Notes under the pieces: model-generated | The model's database searches: none | What the model was told of the DNA's origin: nothing | Seen by the model: only the letters and a program-made list of their open reading frames with translations | From: Candidatus Binataceae bacterium | Lineage (GTDB): Bacteria > Desulfobacterota > Binatia > Binatales > Binataceae | DNA: 61,952 nucleotides | Assembly: GCA_035294265.1 (NCBI GenBank) | Contig: DATGLK010000047.1 | Location: forward strand, 1-61,952 | Direction of reading: 5' to 3' | Shown: in pieces, positions 17,126 through 26,171 of the stretch | How the letters are laid out: every line of letters begins with the position of its first letter | Numbering within the stretch: the stretch's first letter is position 1 | Position numbers and translations under genes: made by a program

Positions 17126-17447
17126 CATCGACTCCCTTCTCCAGGCCTGTGGCAAGTAAGAACGATCCGCCGCGGATCATTGGCGCATCCCACAGGGTTA
17201 CTTATGCTAAAGAGTAAATACTCAAGCGTGCGCCACGCTCGACACGGCGATCTTAGATGTCTTTCAAAGACCAAGCAGCACTTTGTGGTTTTTATTATGA
17301 ATTAGACCGTCTGACGCTATTCTAAAGTTTCAAAAACGGTCTTATACGTGGCAATTTTTAACTTGAAGGCGCCACTCGCTAGCCTGTATTGCAAAAGAAG
17401 CGGCGGCAAGCGGTCTACGATCGAGTACTGGCTGCTTGCTCGCATCG
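17126..17447. other. AT-richer intergenic region between divergent genes
   Basis: This 320-bp stretch separates the OmpA-like lipoprotein (minus) from birA (plus) and is clearly richer in A and T than the genes around it. It contains a separated inverted pair, AGACCGT and ACGGTCT, around 17305-17345, which could be a regulator site. I see no coding frame or RNA gene in it. It presumably holds both promoters. Confidence 0.4.
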
Positions 17448-18287
17448 ATGGCGGAGGTAGCTGAAGACTTGGGAGAAATCGTCAGTTTTGCCCTACCTCG
17501 GCCTTGCGCCCACCATCCCTACCGTGCTCTAGAGCGCGGCCAGGCGGGTGACCTAGGCTGGCGAATCTTATATTTTCCTCGGCTTGATTCGACACAGCGC
17601 ATTGCTGCTGAGCTGGCCCGCCAGAGTCAGCCGGCCGGAACGTTGGTGATCGCCGAGAGCCAAAGCTCGGGACGAGGCCGCTCTGGCCATCATTGGTTCT
17701 CTCCGCCCGGGGTAAATCTCTACTTGACCGCGATTTTGCGCCCGCAACTCGATGGCTCGCGCTTGCCGTCGCTAAGCCTGGCGGCGGGTTTGGCGATGGC
17801 ACAAGCGCTGGCCGAGGTGGTTTCGGTTTCGCCACGGCTTAAGTGGCCCAACGACCTGTGGTTTGGCGAGCGCAAGGCGGGAGGATTACTGGCGGAGGTG
17901 ATCGGCCACGATACCGGCGCGCCCTGTGTTCTGCTGGGACTTGGCCTCAACGTCAATCTGAGACGCGAGCAGCTCCCGCCCGCTCTGCTACCGATTGCCA
18001 CCTCGCTGCGCATCGAAACCGGTCGCGAATGGGATCGCGCGGCTATCCTGGGCGGCTTGATACGCCATCTTTCAAGCTGCTTGGCCGAATGGGAGCGAGA
18101 CGGCTTCGCACCAATGGCAGCGCGTTGGCGCACCTATTCGGTTTTGACCGGACGGCGGGTCAGCCTACGCGAAGGGGCGGCATCGATCCAAGGGCAGGTG
18201 ATGGGGATCGACGACAGAGGAGCCTTGCTCGTGGATACTGGCAGCGAGGTTAGAGCGGTGATGGCGGGCGAGGTTATGCTGGAATAG
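17448..18287 (+). CDS. birA: Biotin--[acetyl-CoA-carboxylase] ligase without the HTH domain
   Basis: This 279-residue enzyme makes biotinoyl-5'-AMP and transfers biotin to carboxyl carrier proteins. The adenylate-binding glycine loop is SSGRGRSGHHWFSPPGVNLY, and the biotin site has LKWPNDLW. A C-terminal SH3-like domain ends at VMAGEVMLE. The N-terminal DNA-binding domain of E. coli BirA is missing, so it is a type I ligase with no repressor role. The ATG at 17448 is chosen; a TTG lies 12 bases upstream. The next gene is 125 bp downstream. Confidence 0.9.
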   Translation: MAEVAEDLGEIVSFALPRPCAHHPYRALERGQAGDLGWRILYFPRLDSTQRIAAELARQSQPAGTLVIAESQSSGRGRSGHHWFSPPGVNLYLTAILRPQLDGSRLPSLSLAAGLAMAQALAEVVSVSPRLKWPNDLWFGERKAGGLLAEVIGHDTGAPCVLLGLGLNVNLRREQLPPALLPIATSLRIETGREWDRAAILGGLIRHLSSCLAEWERDGFAPMAARWRTYSVLTGRRVSLREGAASIQGQVMGIDDRGALLVDTGSEVRAVMAGEVMLE

Positions 18288-18412
18288 CATTGCGGCGCGC
18301 CTGCTAGCTGGCCGGCCAGGAGGAGGGGGGAAGGAAAGGCTGGCGCATCGCGTCACAAAGTTGTAATCGAGAATTCTCAAGCCCGTGTTCCACATAGCGA
18401 AGAGAGGCACCT

Positions 18413-20506
18413 ATGGAGGAAATTGGCCGTTTGAGAACTATCGCTCTGGTCGGTCAGGGTGGGGCGGGAAAAACCCAGTTGGCGGAAGCTGCGCTCTTCA
18501 CCGCAGGTGCGCTCACCCGCTTGGGCCGGCCCGACGATGGCACCGCGGTGATGGACTTCGAAGCCGAAGAACTGGCCCATCATGTCTCCATCTATTCCGC
18601 CTTCCATCACTTGGAATGGAAAAAAACCGCCGTCATCGTGGCCGACACCCCTGGCTACGCCCCCTTTTTGGTTGAGACCACCAACACCCTGTCGGCCGTC
18701 GATGGGGTAGTGATGGTGGTTAGTCCCAGTGGCGACCTGAAGGTGGAGGCGGAGAAGATCTGGGCTGCGGCCACTGCCGCGGGCTTGCCGGCGCTGGCCT
18801 TTGTCTCCCGGCTTGACAAGGAGAACAGCAGCCTTGAGCGAGCCTTGGAAGATCTCTCCGGGATGGGCATCAAGGCGGTCGCCTTGACCTTGCCCATTGG
18901 CGCCGACAACACGCTAGGCGGCGTAATCGACCTTTTGGCGATGCGCGCGCTGCGCTATTTCGACAGCGGCGGCAAGCCGCGTGAAGAGGAACTGAGCGGC
19001 CCGCTTTTGGCGGCCGCCGAAGCAGCCCGCACCCGGCTGTGCGAAGCGGTGGCGGAGACCGACGACGAGTTGCTGGAACAGTACCTTGAGCAGGGGCAGA
19101 TTGAGGACGGGGCCTTACGCAGCGCGCTTCGCCAGGCCGTGTTGGCCCGCAAGCTGGTCCCCGTGCTGTGCGGCTCGGGCAGCCGCAACCTGGGGCTGGG
19201 GCCGTTGCTCGACGCTATTGTCGAATTGCTGCCCTCGCCGATTCAGGCCGCGCCGCGCCAGGGGCGCGACCCGAACACTGGCGAGCCGCTTACGCGTGCG
19301 GCAGATCCCAATGCGCCCTTCGCTGCCCAGGTGTTCAAGACCGTGCTCGATCCGTTCGCGGGCAAACTTTCGATTTTCCGGGTAATCTCGGGTCAGGCTC
19401 ACTCCGATAGCGCGGTGCTCAATTCCAGCCGCCAGAGCAAGGAGCGGCTGGGACAGCTTCTGCGCTTGGAGGGCAAGCGACAAACGCCACTGGCCAGCGC
19501 GGTCGCGGGCGAGATCGTGGCGGTGGCCAAACTCAAGGAGACCACCACCGGCGACACCCTGTGCGAAGAAAAGGCGCCAATTGTGTTTGCCCCACCCGAG
19601 CATCCTCATCCAGTGATTTCTTTCGCTATCCGCCCCAAAAGCAAGGCCGACGAGGAAAAGGCCAGCCAGGCCTTGGCGCGGCTACTCGAAGAAGATCCCG
19701 CCTTGGAGATGCATCGCGACGCCCAGACCCACGAGATCATCCTGTCGGGTACCGGCCAGCTCCATATCGAGGTTGCGGTCGAGCGAATTAAGCGCAAGTA
19801 CAATGTCGAGGTAGAGTTACAGGCGCCCAAAGTGCCCTACAAGGAGACAATTCGCGGTAAGGCCGAAGCCCAGGGTAAATACAAACGCCAATCGGGCGGG
19901 CGCGGCCAGTACGGCGACTGCTGGTTGAAGGTCGAGCCGCTGGCGCGCGGGGCAGGTTTCGAGTTCGTCGATGCGGTGGTGGGCGGCGCAGTGCCGCGCC
20001 AATTCATCCCCTCGATTGAAAAAGGGGTGCGCAACACTCTGCCCGAGGGTTTTCTAGCCGGCAATCCGCTGGTCGATCTTAAAGTGACAGTTTATGACGG
20101 CTCTTCGCATCCGGTCGACTCTTCGGACATGTCCTTCCAGATCGCGGCCTCGATGGGACTTAAAGCGGCACTTGAAAAAGCCCATCCGGTCCTGCTCGAG
20201 CCGATCATGGCCCTGGAGGTGAGCTGCCCTGACGAATGCCTGGGCGATGTGATCGGCGATCTCAACGCGCGGCGCGGCAAGGTGCTAGGAATGGAAAGCA
20301 AGGGCCATTCGGAACTAATCAAAGCGCTGGTGCCGATGGCGGAAATTCTGAAGTACGCTCCCGATCTACGTTCGATTACCTCTGGGCGCGGCTCGTTTGA
20401 GTCGCAGTTCTCGCACTACGAGGAAGTGCCCGCGCCAATCGCGGAGAAGTTAATCAAAGAAAGCCGCGAAGCCAAGGAGGTGGCCAAGAGTCACGCTCAC
20501 GTCTAG
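18413..20506 (+). CDS. Divergent elongation factor G paralogue (EF-G2/FusA2-like)
   Basis: This 697-residue protein has all five EF-G domains. The P-loop is GQGGAGKT near residue 14. Switch residues differ from canonical EF-G: G3 reads DTPGY instead of DTPGH, so the His that activates GTP hydrolysis is Tyr. G4 reads SRLDKE rather than NKMD, and the G2 RGITI segment is replaced by HHVSI. Domain IV is present (AQGKYKRQSGGRGQYGDC). Such paralogues occur beside true EF-G in deltaproteobacteria and actinobacteria. The role is unclear: recycling, stress or a slow GTPase. It is not next to ribosomal protein genes. Confidence 0.88.
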   Translation: MEEIGRLRTIALVGQGGAGKTQLAEAALFTAGALTRLGRPDDGTAVMDFEAEELAHHVSIYSAFHHLEWKKTAVIVADTPGYAPFLVETTNTLSAVDGVVMVVSPSGDLKVEAEKIWAAATAAGLPALAFVSRLDKENSSLERALEDLSGMGIKAVALTLPIGADNTLGGVIDLLAMRALRYFDSGGKPREEELSGPLLAAAEAARTRLCEAVAETDDELLEQYLEQGQIEDGALRSALRQAVLARKLVPVLCGSGSRNLGLGPLLDAIVELLPSPIQAAPRQGRDPNTGEPLTRAADPNAPFAAQVFKTVLDPFAGKLSIFRVISGQAHSDSAVLNSSRQSKERLGQLLRLEGKRQTPLASAVAGEIVAVAKLKETTTGDTLCEEKAPIVFAPPEHPHPVISFAIRPKSKADEEKASQALARLLEEDPALEMHRDAQTHEIILSGTGQLHIEVAVERIKRKYNVEVELQAPKVPYKETIRGKAEAQGKYKRQSGGRGQYGDCWLKVEPLARGAGFEFVDAVVGGAVPRQFIPSIEKGVRNTLPEGFLAGNPLVDLKVTVYDGSSHPVDSSDMSFQIAASMGLKAALEKAHPVLLEPIMALEVSCPDECLGDVIGDLNARRGKVLGMESKGHSELIKALVPMAEILKYAPDLRSITSGRGSFESQFSHYEEVPAPIAEKLIKESREAKEVAKSHAHV

Positions 20507-20726
20507 CATCGGCGCCGGCAGGGGGCGCCGTACCGCTCATCCGAACCTGCTGTGCGAACGACGCGGACAAGAACGTCTTTGCTCGCGCTGACCTCCATGG
20601 GCGGCGGGTGCCGCCGCGGATGAGGGGATTGTCAGGCTAAACTTCCGAGTTGGGGATGGATCGGCACGTGTGGGGCCGGCTATTTATTAAAGTTCTAGAT
20701 GAAATTTTCGGCATGAGACGATCGCG

Positions 20727-20942
20727 ATGTTGCCATCGATGGGAAAATGGCTGATGCTCGTGGGTGGCGTATTGCTGCTCGGCGGGGCGATGCTATGGGG
20801 TGTGGGTCAGATTCCGGGGCTGGGGCGATTGCCTGGGGATATCTACATCCAGCGCTCGGGCTTCACGTTTTATTTCCCCTTGGGGACCTGTATCCTGATT
20901 AGCGTTCTGCTCTCCCTGCTATGGATGCTCTTTGGGCGCTAG
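20727..20942 (+). CDS. DUF2905 small membrane protein
   Basis: This 71-residue protein has two hydrophobic helices joined by the DUF2905 signature GRLPGDIYIQRSGFTFYFPL. Function is unknown; these proteins are widespread and often stand near sigma-54 or cell-envelope genes. Its end is 28 bases before the start of the NtrY-like kinase, so the two are probably co-transcribed. There is no strong ribosome site at 20727; an ATG at 20739 is an alternative. Confidence 0.85.
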   Translation: MLPSMGKWLMLVGGVLLLGGAMLWGVGQIPGLGRLPGDIYIQRSGFTFYFPLGTCILISVLLSLLWMLFGR

Positions 20943-20970
20943 CCTCGGGAGGAAAAAGCACTTTTCGACC

Positions 20971-23181
20971 ATGGCACTGGCTCCCGCTCAACTCCTACGC
21001 GAGGCCGACCACAAGCGGCGGCGGCGTGAACTACTGGTGGTCGCGATCGCCACCGCCCTGCTGGTGGTGTTCGTGCTGGCACAGACCCGCCTGCCAGCTT
21101 TGACCAGCCGAGCCTCCTTGCCCTCCAACCTAGTGGTCATTGTTCTGTTCGACTTCAGCTTCCTGCTCCTAGGGTTGCTGATGTTTTTGGTCGGGCGCAA
21201 CATCGCCAAGGTTTTCTTCGAGCGCCGCCGCGGCCTGATCGGTTCCAAGCTGCAGGCGCGCCTGGTAGTGGGTTTCATCGCGGTGGCAATGCTGCCCAGT
21301 GGCTTCCTGCTCTACGTCTCGGGGGCGTTTTTGCGCACCGACATCAACAGTTGGTTCAACCCCGAGTACTCTCGAGTGTTGGACAATTCGCTGGACATCG
21401 CCAAGACCTATTATCTGGATTCGGCGAACAACGCGCTTCATTACGCCCGCGAACTGGCCCAGCAAATCAGCGCGCGCGGTCTGCTGGCGCCGGCCCAGCG
21501 CCAAGCCCTCGCCCAGTTTGTCAACGCCAAGCAGCAGGAATACAACCTGGGGACGGTGGAAGTTTTTTCGCCGGGGCGCCAGCTCCTGGTGATTTCCTTC
21601 AGCTCGCGTATACCCACCGGAATCGGGGTCTCGCCCGATTCCCCATTGTTGACTAGAACTCTGGCCGGTAACGCGGTCAGCCGCACGGACACCTTCGGCC
21701 GCTCCGACGTGATCCGCGGGACCGCGCCGATCTATGTTTCCCCCGAGGCCGACAAGGTGCTGGGCGCGGTAGTGGTGGATTACTACATCCCGCGCAGCTT
21801 GGCTAAGCGGGTCGCGGCGGTCTCCAACAGCTTCGAGGATTTTGTCCAGCTGCGAGCTTTGAAACAGCCCATTCTACGCAACTACCTGCTCGCCCTGGCG
21901 ATGATCGGGCTGGTGGTGGTGCTACTCGCGAGTTGGTTTGGAATTTACCTGGCGCGCGGCATCACCGTCCCGATCAAGCTTTTGGCCGAGGGCACTCACG
22001 CCGTCGCCGCCGGCGACCTCTACTACGAAATCGCGGCGGTATCCGACGACGAAATCGGGCAATTGGTGCGTTCCTTCAATCAAATGACCACCGATCTGCG
22101 CGCCTCCAGAGCCGAGCTGGAACGGCGCCGGCTCTATACCGAAACCTTGCTGCGCAATGTCTCCGCCGGGGTGGTGGCGCTCGACCACGAAGGGCGGGTC
22201 ACCACCATCAATCCCTGTGCCGAGGGCTTGCTTGAGGTCGACGCTCATGCCGTGGTCGGACGACCTTACGCCCAGGTCTTTGCCCCCTCCCTGGTGCGCG
22301 AGCTCTCGCAATTGCTGGGGCAGTTGCCTGCCCGCGGCGGCCCGCGCGCGGTCACCTTGGAGGAGCAGGGTGGGCGCGAGCTGATGGTCACCGCCAGCGC
22401 GCTGGGCGAGGAGGGTGACCAACGCCTGAGCGCAGTACTATTTTTCGAAGACGTAAGTCAGATCGCCAAGGTAGAACGCATGGAGGCTTGGCGCGAAGTA
22501 GCCCGGCGCATTGCCCACGAGATCAAGAACCCGCTTACACCGATCCAGCTCTCCGCCGAGCGCATCCGCCGCCAGCTCGCTACCGGCTTGAGTGCCGCGC
22601 TGGTGGAGGAGTGCACCCGCACGATCATCAGCGAGGTAGAGGATCTGAAGCGCCTGGTGAACGAATTCTCCGCCTTTGCCCGCATGCCGCAGCTCAATCC
22701 TGTGCCCGGGGACCTCAATGCCCTGGCGGAGGAAGTGGTGCACAACTTTCGCGAGGCCTGGCCCGAGGTAGAATTCGTCAGCCGCCTGGAGCCCGCCGTG
22801 CCCTCGATTCTTATCGATCGCGAGGCACTCAAGCGCGCGTTGGTCAACCTGCTCGACAACGCGGTGGCGGCCGTGAGCGAGCAGCGCAACGGCGAGCCCC
22901 CCCGCATCGAGGTCAGCACTGCGCTGGAGCCTGCCAGCGGAATCGTGACCATGGAGGTGGCCGACAACGGGCCGGGCATCGCTCCCGCGTTCGCGGCGCG
23001 AATTTTCGAGCCCTACTTTTCCACCAAGCTGGGTGGTACCGGCCTGGGACTGGCGATTGTGTCGGCGATTGTCTCGGATCATCATGGCTTTGTCCGCGTG
23101 CGCGGGCGCCATCCTCACGGAAGTAGATTCATCCTGGAATTTGCGGTAAAAGAACAGCAGTTTGCGCGCTTGGTAGGTTAG
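20971..23181 (+). CDS. NtrY-like sensor histidine kinase (TM, HAMP, PAS, HisKA, HATPase)
   Basis: This 736-residue membrane kinase has three N-terminal helices, an extracytoplasmic region from about residue 120 to 295, a fourth helix, a HAMP domain (about 320-375), a PAS domain (about 385-490), and a kinase core. The phospho-acceptor is His516 in RRIAHEIKNPLTPIQLSAER. The ATP lid has DNGPGIAP and KLGGTGLGLAIV. This is the NtrY architecture, which normally pairs with the sigma-54 activator NtrX. Here the next gene, 39 bases on, has an NtrX-type receiver joined to LpxC instead of AAA+ and HTH domains. The start at 20971 is behind GGGAGGAA. Confidence 0.88.
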   Translation: MALAPAQLLREADHKRRRRELLVVAIATALLVVFVLAQTRLPALTSRASLPSNLVVIVLFDFSFLLLGLLMFLVGRNIAKVFFERRRGLIGSKLQARLVVGFIAVAMLPSGFLLYVSGAFLRTDINSWFNPEYSRVLDNSLDIAKTYYLDSANNALHYARELAQQISARGLLAPAQRQALAQFVNAKQQEYNLGTVEVFSPGRQLLVISFSSRIPTGIGVSPDSPLLTRTLAGNAVSRTDTFGRSDVIRGTAPIYVSPEADKVLGAVVVDYYIPRSLAKRVAAVSNSFEDFVQLRALKQPILRNYLLALAMIGLVVVLLASWFGIYLARGITVPIKLLAEGTHAVAAGDLYYEIAAVSDDEIGQLVRSFNQMTTDLRASRAELERRRLYTETLLRNVSAGVVALDHEGRVTTINPCAEGLLEVDAHAVVGRPYAQVFAPSLVRELSQLLGQLPARGGPRAVTLEEQGGRELMVTASALGEEGDQRLSAVLFFEDVSQIAKVERMEAWREVARRIAHEIKNPLTPIQLSAERIRRQLATGLSAALVEECTRTIISEVEDLKRLVNEFSAFARMPQLNPVPGDLNALAEEVVHNFREAWPEVEFVSRLEPAVPSILIDREALKRALVNLLDNAVAAVSEQRNGEPPRIEVSTALEPASGIVTMEVADNGPGIAPAFAARIFEPYFSTKLGGTGLGLAIVSAIVSDHHGFVRVRGRHPHGSRFILEFAVKEQQFARLVG

Positions 23182-23220
23182 TAAAGCGACGCGCAACTGG
23201 CCTGCCGGACCGGTAAGGGC

Positions 23221-24492
23221 TTGCCTAACGTGGAAACTGTTTTGGTGGTGGACGACGAAGAGCGAATCCGCTCTTCGCTGCGCGGCATTCTGTCCGACGA
23301 AGGCTTCCGGGTGCTGGATACCGGCAGCGCGCTGGCCGTGATGGACATCGTCGCGCGCGAGCATCCCCGGCTAATCCTGCTGGACATCTGGATGCCCGAT
23401 CTGGACGGAATCGAGTTGCTGCGCCGAATCAAGGCGTGCGCGCCGGCCACCGACGTGATCATGATTTCAGGCCACGGCAACATTACCAGCGCCGTGGCCG
23501 CCACCAAGCTGGGAGCGGCGGATTTTATCGAAAAGCCATTTTCCTTGAGCGGCTTGCTGGCCTCGGTTGGGCGGGTCCTGGGCGGCGAAGGAGCGCCGCT
23601 TCCCAGCGAGGGAGAGGGGGCAGTCTTAACTCGGCCGGCGCGCATGGGGCGGCTGGCGCGGGGCGCGATTGCGCAGCGCACGGTGGCCAGTTCGATGGTG
23701 GTCGGCGGACAGGGCTTGCACAGCGGGCTTAAGACCGGCGTCATTCTTTATCCAGCCGAGCCCAATAGCGGTATCGCCTTTACCTCGCTCTCGGGCGACG
23801 TCACCATTCCAGCCCGCCTGGAGCACGTCAGCGACACCGGCTACAACACCACCCTGTCGCGCGGTGATTTCGTGGTTCGCACCATCGAGCATCTGATGTC
23901 GGCTCTGCACGGGCTGGGGATCACCAATCTACTGGTCAAGGCCCAGGGCGAAGTCCCTGCTCTGGATGGGTCGGCGCAGGAATTTTGCCGCTTGTTGGGC
24001 GAAGCTGGCATCAAGGAACAGGCCGCCGCGGTCGAGCCTATCGCGGTCAAACGGCCGATTACGGTGGGGCGCGAGGGGGTGGGCCAAGAATATATCCGGC
24101 TGGAGCCCGCCGACCATCTGATCGTCGATTACACCCTGGTCTATCCAGCGCCGGTGGGTACGCAACACGCGCACTTCGAACTGCACGAGCCTCAGGATTA
24201 CCTACGCGAGGTTGCGCCCGCGCGGACCTTCGGCTTTGTGGCCGAGATGCGCAAGCTGTCGGCGATGGGACTAGCTAACGGCGGGCGACTGGATAACGTG
24301 ATCCTGGTTGATGACGAACGGGTGGTAAATACTGAGCTGCGTTTTCCCGATGAATTCGCCCGCCACAAGGTACTCGATCTTATTGGTGATCTCTATCTTC
24401 TGGGGCGGCCGATCCTCGGTCACGTAATCGCCAGCAAGACCGGCCATTCAGATAATCTCGCCCTGCTGCGCCGTCTGCAGGAAACGCTCTGA
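23221..24492 (+). CDS. lpxC: Response regulator receiver domain fused to LpxC (UDP-3-O-acyl-GlcNAc deacetylase)
   Basis: This is a single 423-residue frame. Residues 5-120 are a receiver domain with acidic Asp11/Asp12, phospho-acceptor Asp55 (LLDIWMPDLDG), Ser83 and Lys105 (EKPF), closest to NtrX. After a linker (about 121-150), residues 152-423 are a complete LpxC. Zinc ligands are His224 (TIEHLMSAL), His382 and Asp386 (RHKVLDLIGD), with Glu223, Lys383 and His409 (KTGHSDN) as the catalytic set. LpxC makes the committed step of lipid A synthesis and is normally about 305 residues without a receiver. It starts at TTG 23221 or GTG 23230, directly behind the NtrY-like kinase. Phosphorylation may tune the deacetylase; that is inference. 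Confidence 0.92.
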   Translation: MPNVETVLVVDDEERIRSSLRGILSDEGFRVLDTGSALAVMDIVAREHPRLILLDIWMPDLDGIELLRRIKACAPATDVIMISGHGNITSAVAATKLGAADFIEKPFSLSGLLASVGRVLGGEGAPLPSEGEGAVLTRPARMGRLARGAIAQRTVASSMVVGGQGLHSGLKTGVILYPAEPNSGIAFTSLSGDVTIPARLEHVSDTGYNTTLSRGDFVVRTIEHLMSALHGLGITNLLVKAQGEVPALDGSAQEFCRLLGEAGIKEQAAAVEPIAVKRPITVGREGVGQEYIRLEPADHLIVDYTLVYPAPVGTQHAHFELHEPQDYLREVAPARTFGFVAEMRKLSAMGLANGGRLDNVILVDDERVVNTELRFPDEFARHKVLDLIGDLYLLGRPILGHVIASKTGHSDNLALLRRLQETL

Positions 24493-24522
24493 GGAAAACG
24501 CGTGTAGGCGCGACCGGTGGCT

Positions 24523-25257
24523 ATGGATCTCAAGGGCAAAGTCGCGCTGGTTACCGGCGGCGGGCGCCGCCTGGGCAAGGAGATCGCGTTGGCGCTGGCC
24601 GCGCGCGGTGCCCAATTGGCCGTACATTACAATCACTCGGCGGCACAGGCAGAAGCCACGGTGGCGACCATCAATGGCGCGGGTGGGCGGGCGCTGGCGC
24701 TGCACGCCGACCTGGAGCGGGTCGCGGAGATCCGAGCGATGGTCGCGCGGATCGACGCCGAGTTGGGCGGCCTCGACCTGCTGATCAATTCGGCTTCGGT
24801 CTTCAGCCGCAAGCCGATGAACGAGATCAGCGAGCGCGATTGGGATAGCAACTTCAACGTCAACCTAAAGGCGCCCTTTTTCATCGCTCAGTTTGCCGCT
24901 CCGCTGATGCGCCGGGCGGGCGCGGGCAAAATCGTCAATCTGGGCGATTTGGCCGCAGTTCGCCCCTTTACCGACTATTTTGCCTACAGTGTGTCCAAGA
25001 GCGGGCTGGTCGGTTTGACTCGTGCCCTGGCCAAGGCGTTGGCGCCTCAGGTTCAGGTCAATTGCCTCGCCTTGGGCCCGGTCTTGCCGCCCGAAGATTA
25101 TCCACCGCCAGTCCTGACTCGCTTGGCCGCGGGCACCTTGGTAAAGCGGCTGGGCACACCCCAGGACGTGGTCAACGGCGTGCTGTTATTTTGCGAGGGC
25201 AGCGACTTTGTTACCGGTGCCACCCTGACCGTGGACGGTGGCATGCTGTTGGCCTAA
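24523..25257 (+). CDS. SDR oxidoreductase, pteridine-reductase-like
   Basis: This 244-residue short-chain dehydrogenase has a TGGGRRLG cofactor loop; the Arg pair is typical of NADPH-dependent pteridine reductases (PTR1/FolM). The usual catalytic Ser is replaced by Asp in NLGDLAA, as in PTR1, while Tyr and Lys remain in YSVSK. This points to reduction of a pterin or a related substrate rather than a FabG role. It lies 30 bases after the receiver-LpxC gene and may be in the same transcript. GTG 24517 is an alternative start. It overlaps the convergent NRDE gene by four bases. Confidence 0.8.
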   Translation: MDLKGKVALVTGGGRRLGKEIALALAARGAQLAVHYNHSAAQAEATVATINGAGGRALALHADLERVAEIRAMVARIDAELGGLDLLINSASVFSRKPMNEISERDWDSNFNVNLKAPFFIAQFAAPLMRRAGAGKIVNLGDLAAVRPFTDYFAYSVSKSGLVGLTRALAKALAPQVQVNCLALGPVLPPEDYPPPVLTRLAAGTLVKRLGTPQDVVNGVLLFCEGSDFVTGATLTVDGGMLLA

Positions 25258-26036
25258 GCGGCCTCGGAGGAAGCAAGCGCCGGTAGTTCATGGATTAAGA
25301 CGCGAGTGTGGACGTTCACGCAGGGGGGGCCGGGGGCAAAATAATGCTCGCTGGCGCCTGACGCACCGATCGAGATGATGCTGGAGGAGCGGGTACCGTA
25401 TTTATCACCGTGAAGGCACAGCGCGTTGGGTCGATTGGAGCGCGGATCGAGCTGGGTGGAATGATCGGCTAGCAAAGTGGCCAAGCGCGCGCGCAATTCG
25501 GCGCCGCGATCGCCCAGGGCGGGCTCCTGGCATAGCGCACGAAAGCGCTCAAAGGCGGCGCTTATCCGTGGACATTCGAAGTCATCCACGTCCAGGTTGG
25601 TCAGCAGATGCATCCCCGGCGCAAGCCGCGTCGCCCGTATCCGCCCGCCGCGATTATCGGCTACCACCGCGACGCGCGGCGAGGCCACTAGCAGGTTGAA
25701 GGGATTGTAGGCGTTCGGATCCTGGCGCGTAACATAGGCGATGGCCTGTTCCACGTCGGCATGGTGCAGCGCCTGCAAGCAGAGTTGGCCGCGCGAGCGC
25801 AGGCTTGGATCGGCGGCAGTAGAAGAGCGCCGATTGAGCAGACCTGCCACCATCCCGAACTGATTTATCGCCAGCCATGTTCCGCCGGCCTTTAAATCCT
25901 TACCGCCGGCGATGACCGGCGCCTGGTTGAGAACGGTGGGCGCCAGCGCGGGGCGGTCCAGAAACTCGTCGCGATTGGCGGCTACTACCACCGGGCGGGT
26001 CGGAAAAACCTGAAAATAAATCGCCAGGGTGCACAT
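25254..26036 (-). CDS. NRDE family (TANGO2-like) protein
   Basis: This 260-residue protein begins MCTLAIYFQ and has the name-giving AANRDEFLDRP near residue 20. Cys2 is the putative N-terminal nucleophile, so the start must be the ATG at 26036, not the upstream frame opening. Family members include the eukaryotic TANGO2, linked to heme handling and lipid metabolism; bacterial roles are unknown. It overlaps the convergent SDR gene by four bases at its 3' end. Confidence 0.85.
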   Translation of the reverse strand: MCTLAIYFQVFPTRPVVVAANRDEFLDRPALAPTVLNQAPVIAGGKDLKAGGTWLAINQFGMVAGLLNRRSSTAADPSLRSRGQLCLQALHHADVEQAIAYVTRQDPNAYNPFNLLVASPRVAVVADNRGGRIRATRLAPGMHLLTNLDVDDFECPRISAAFERFRALCQEPALGDRGAELRARLATLLADHSTQLDPRSNRPNALCLHGDKYGTRSSSIISIGASGASEHYFAPGPPCVNVHTRVLIHELPALASSEAA

Positions 26037-26171
26037 TTCCGTGGATTTCACCCTGACAGCGCCGATGCCCTGGCGCAAGCTAGACTAATCGCCGTTGCCA
26101 TTTGTCCCCGTTCGCGCGGTAATGCCGTGACCTCGGTCAGGCGCGCACGGAGCCCTCTCCGCGTCGGCAAG

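Noticed and set aside
22438-23364. 308-residue minus-strand frame over ntrY
   Set aside because: Shadow of the kinase domain. The plus-strand frame has all histidine kinase motifs.
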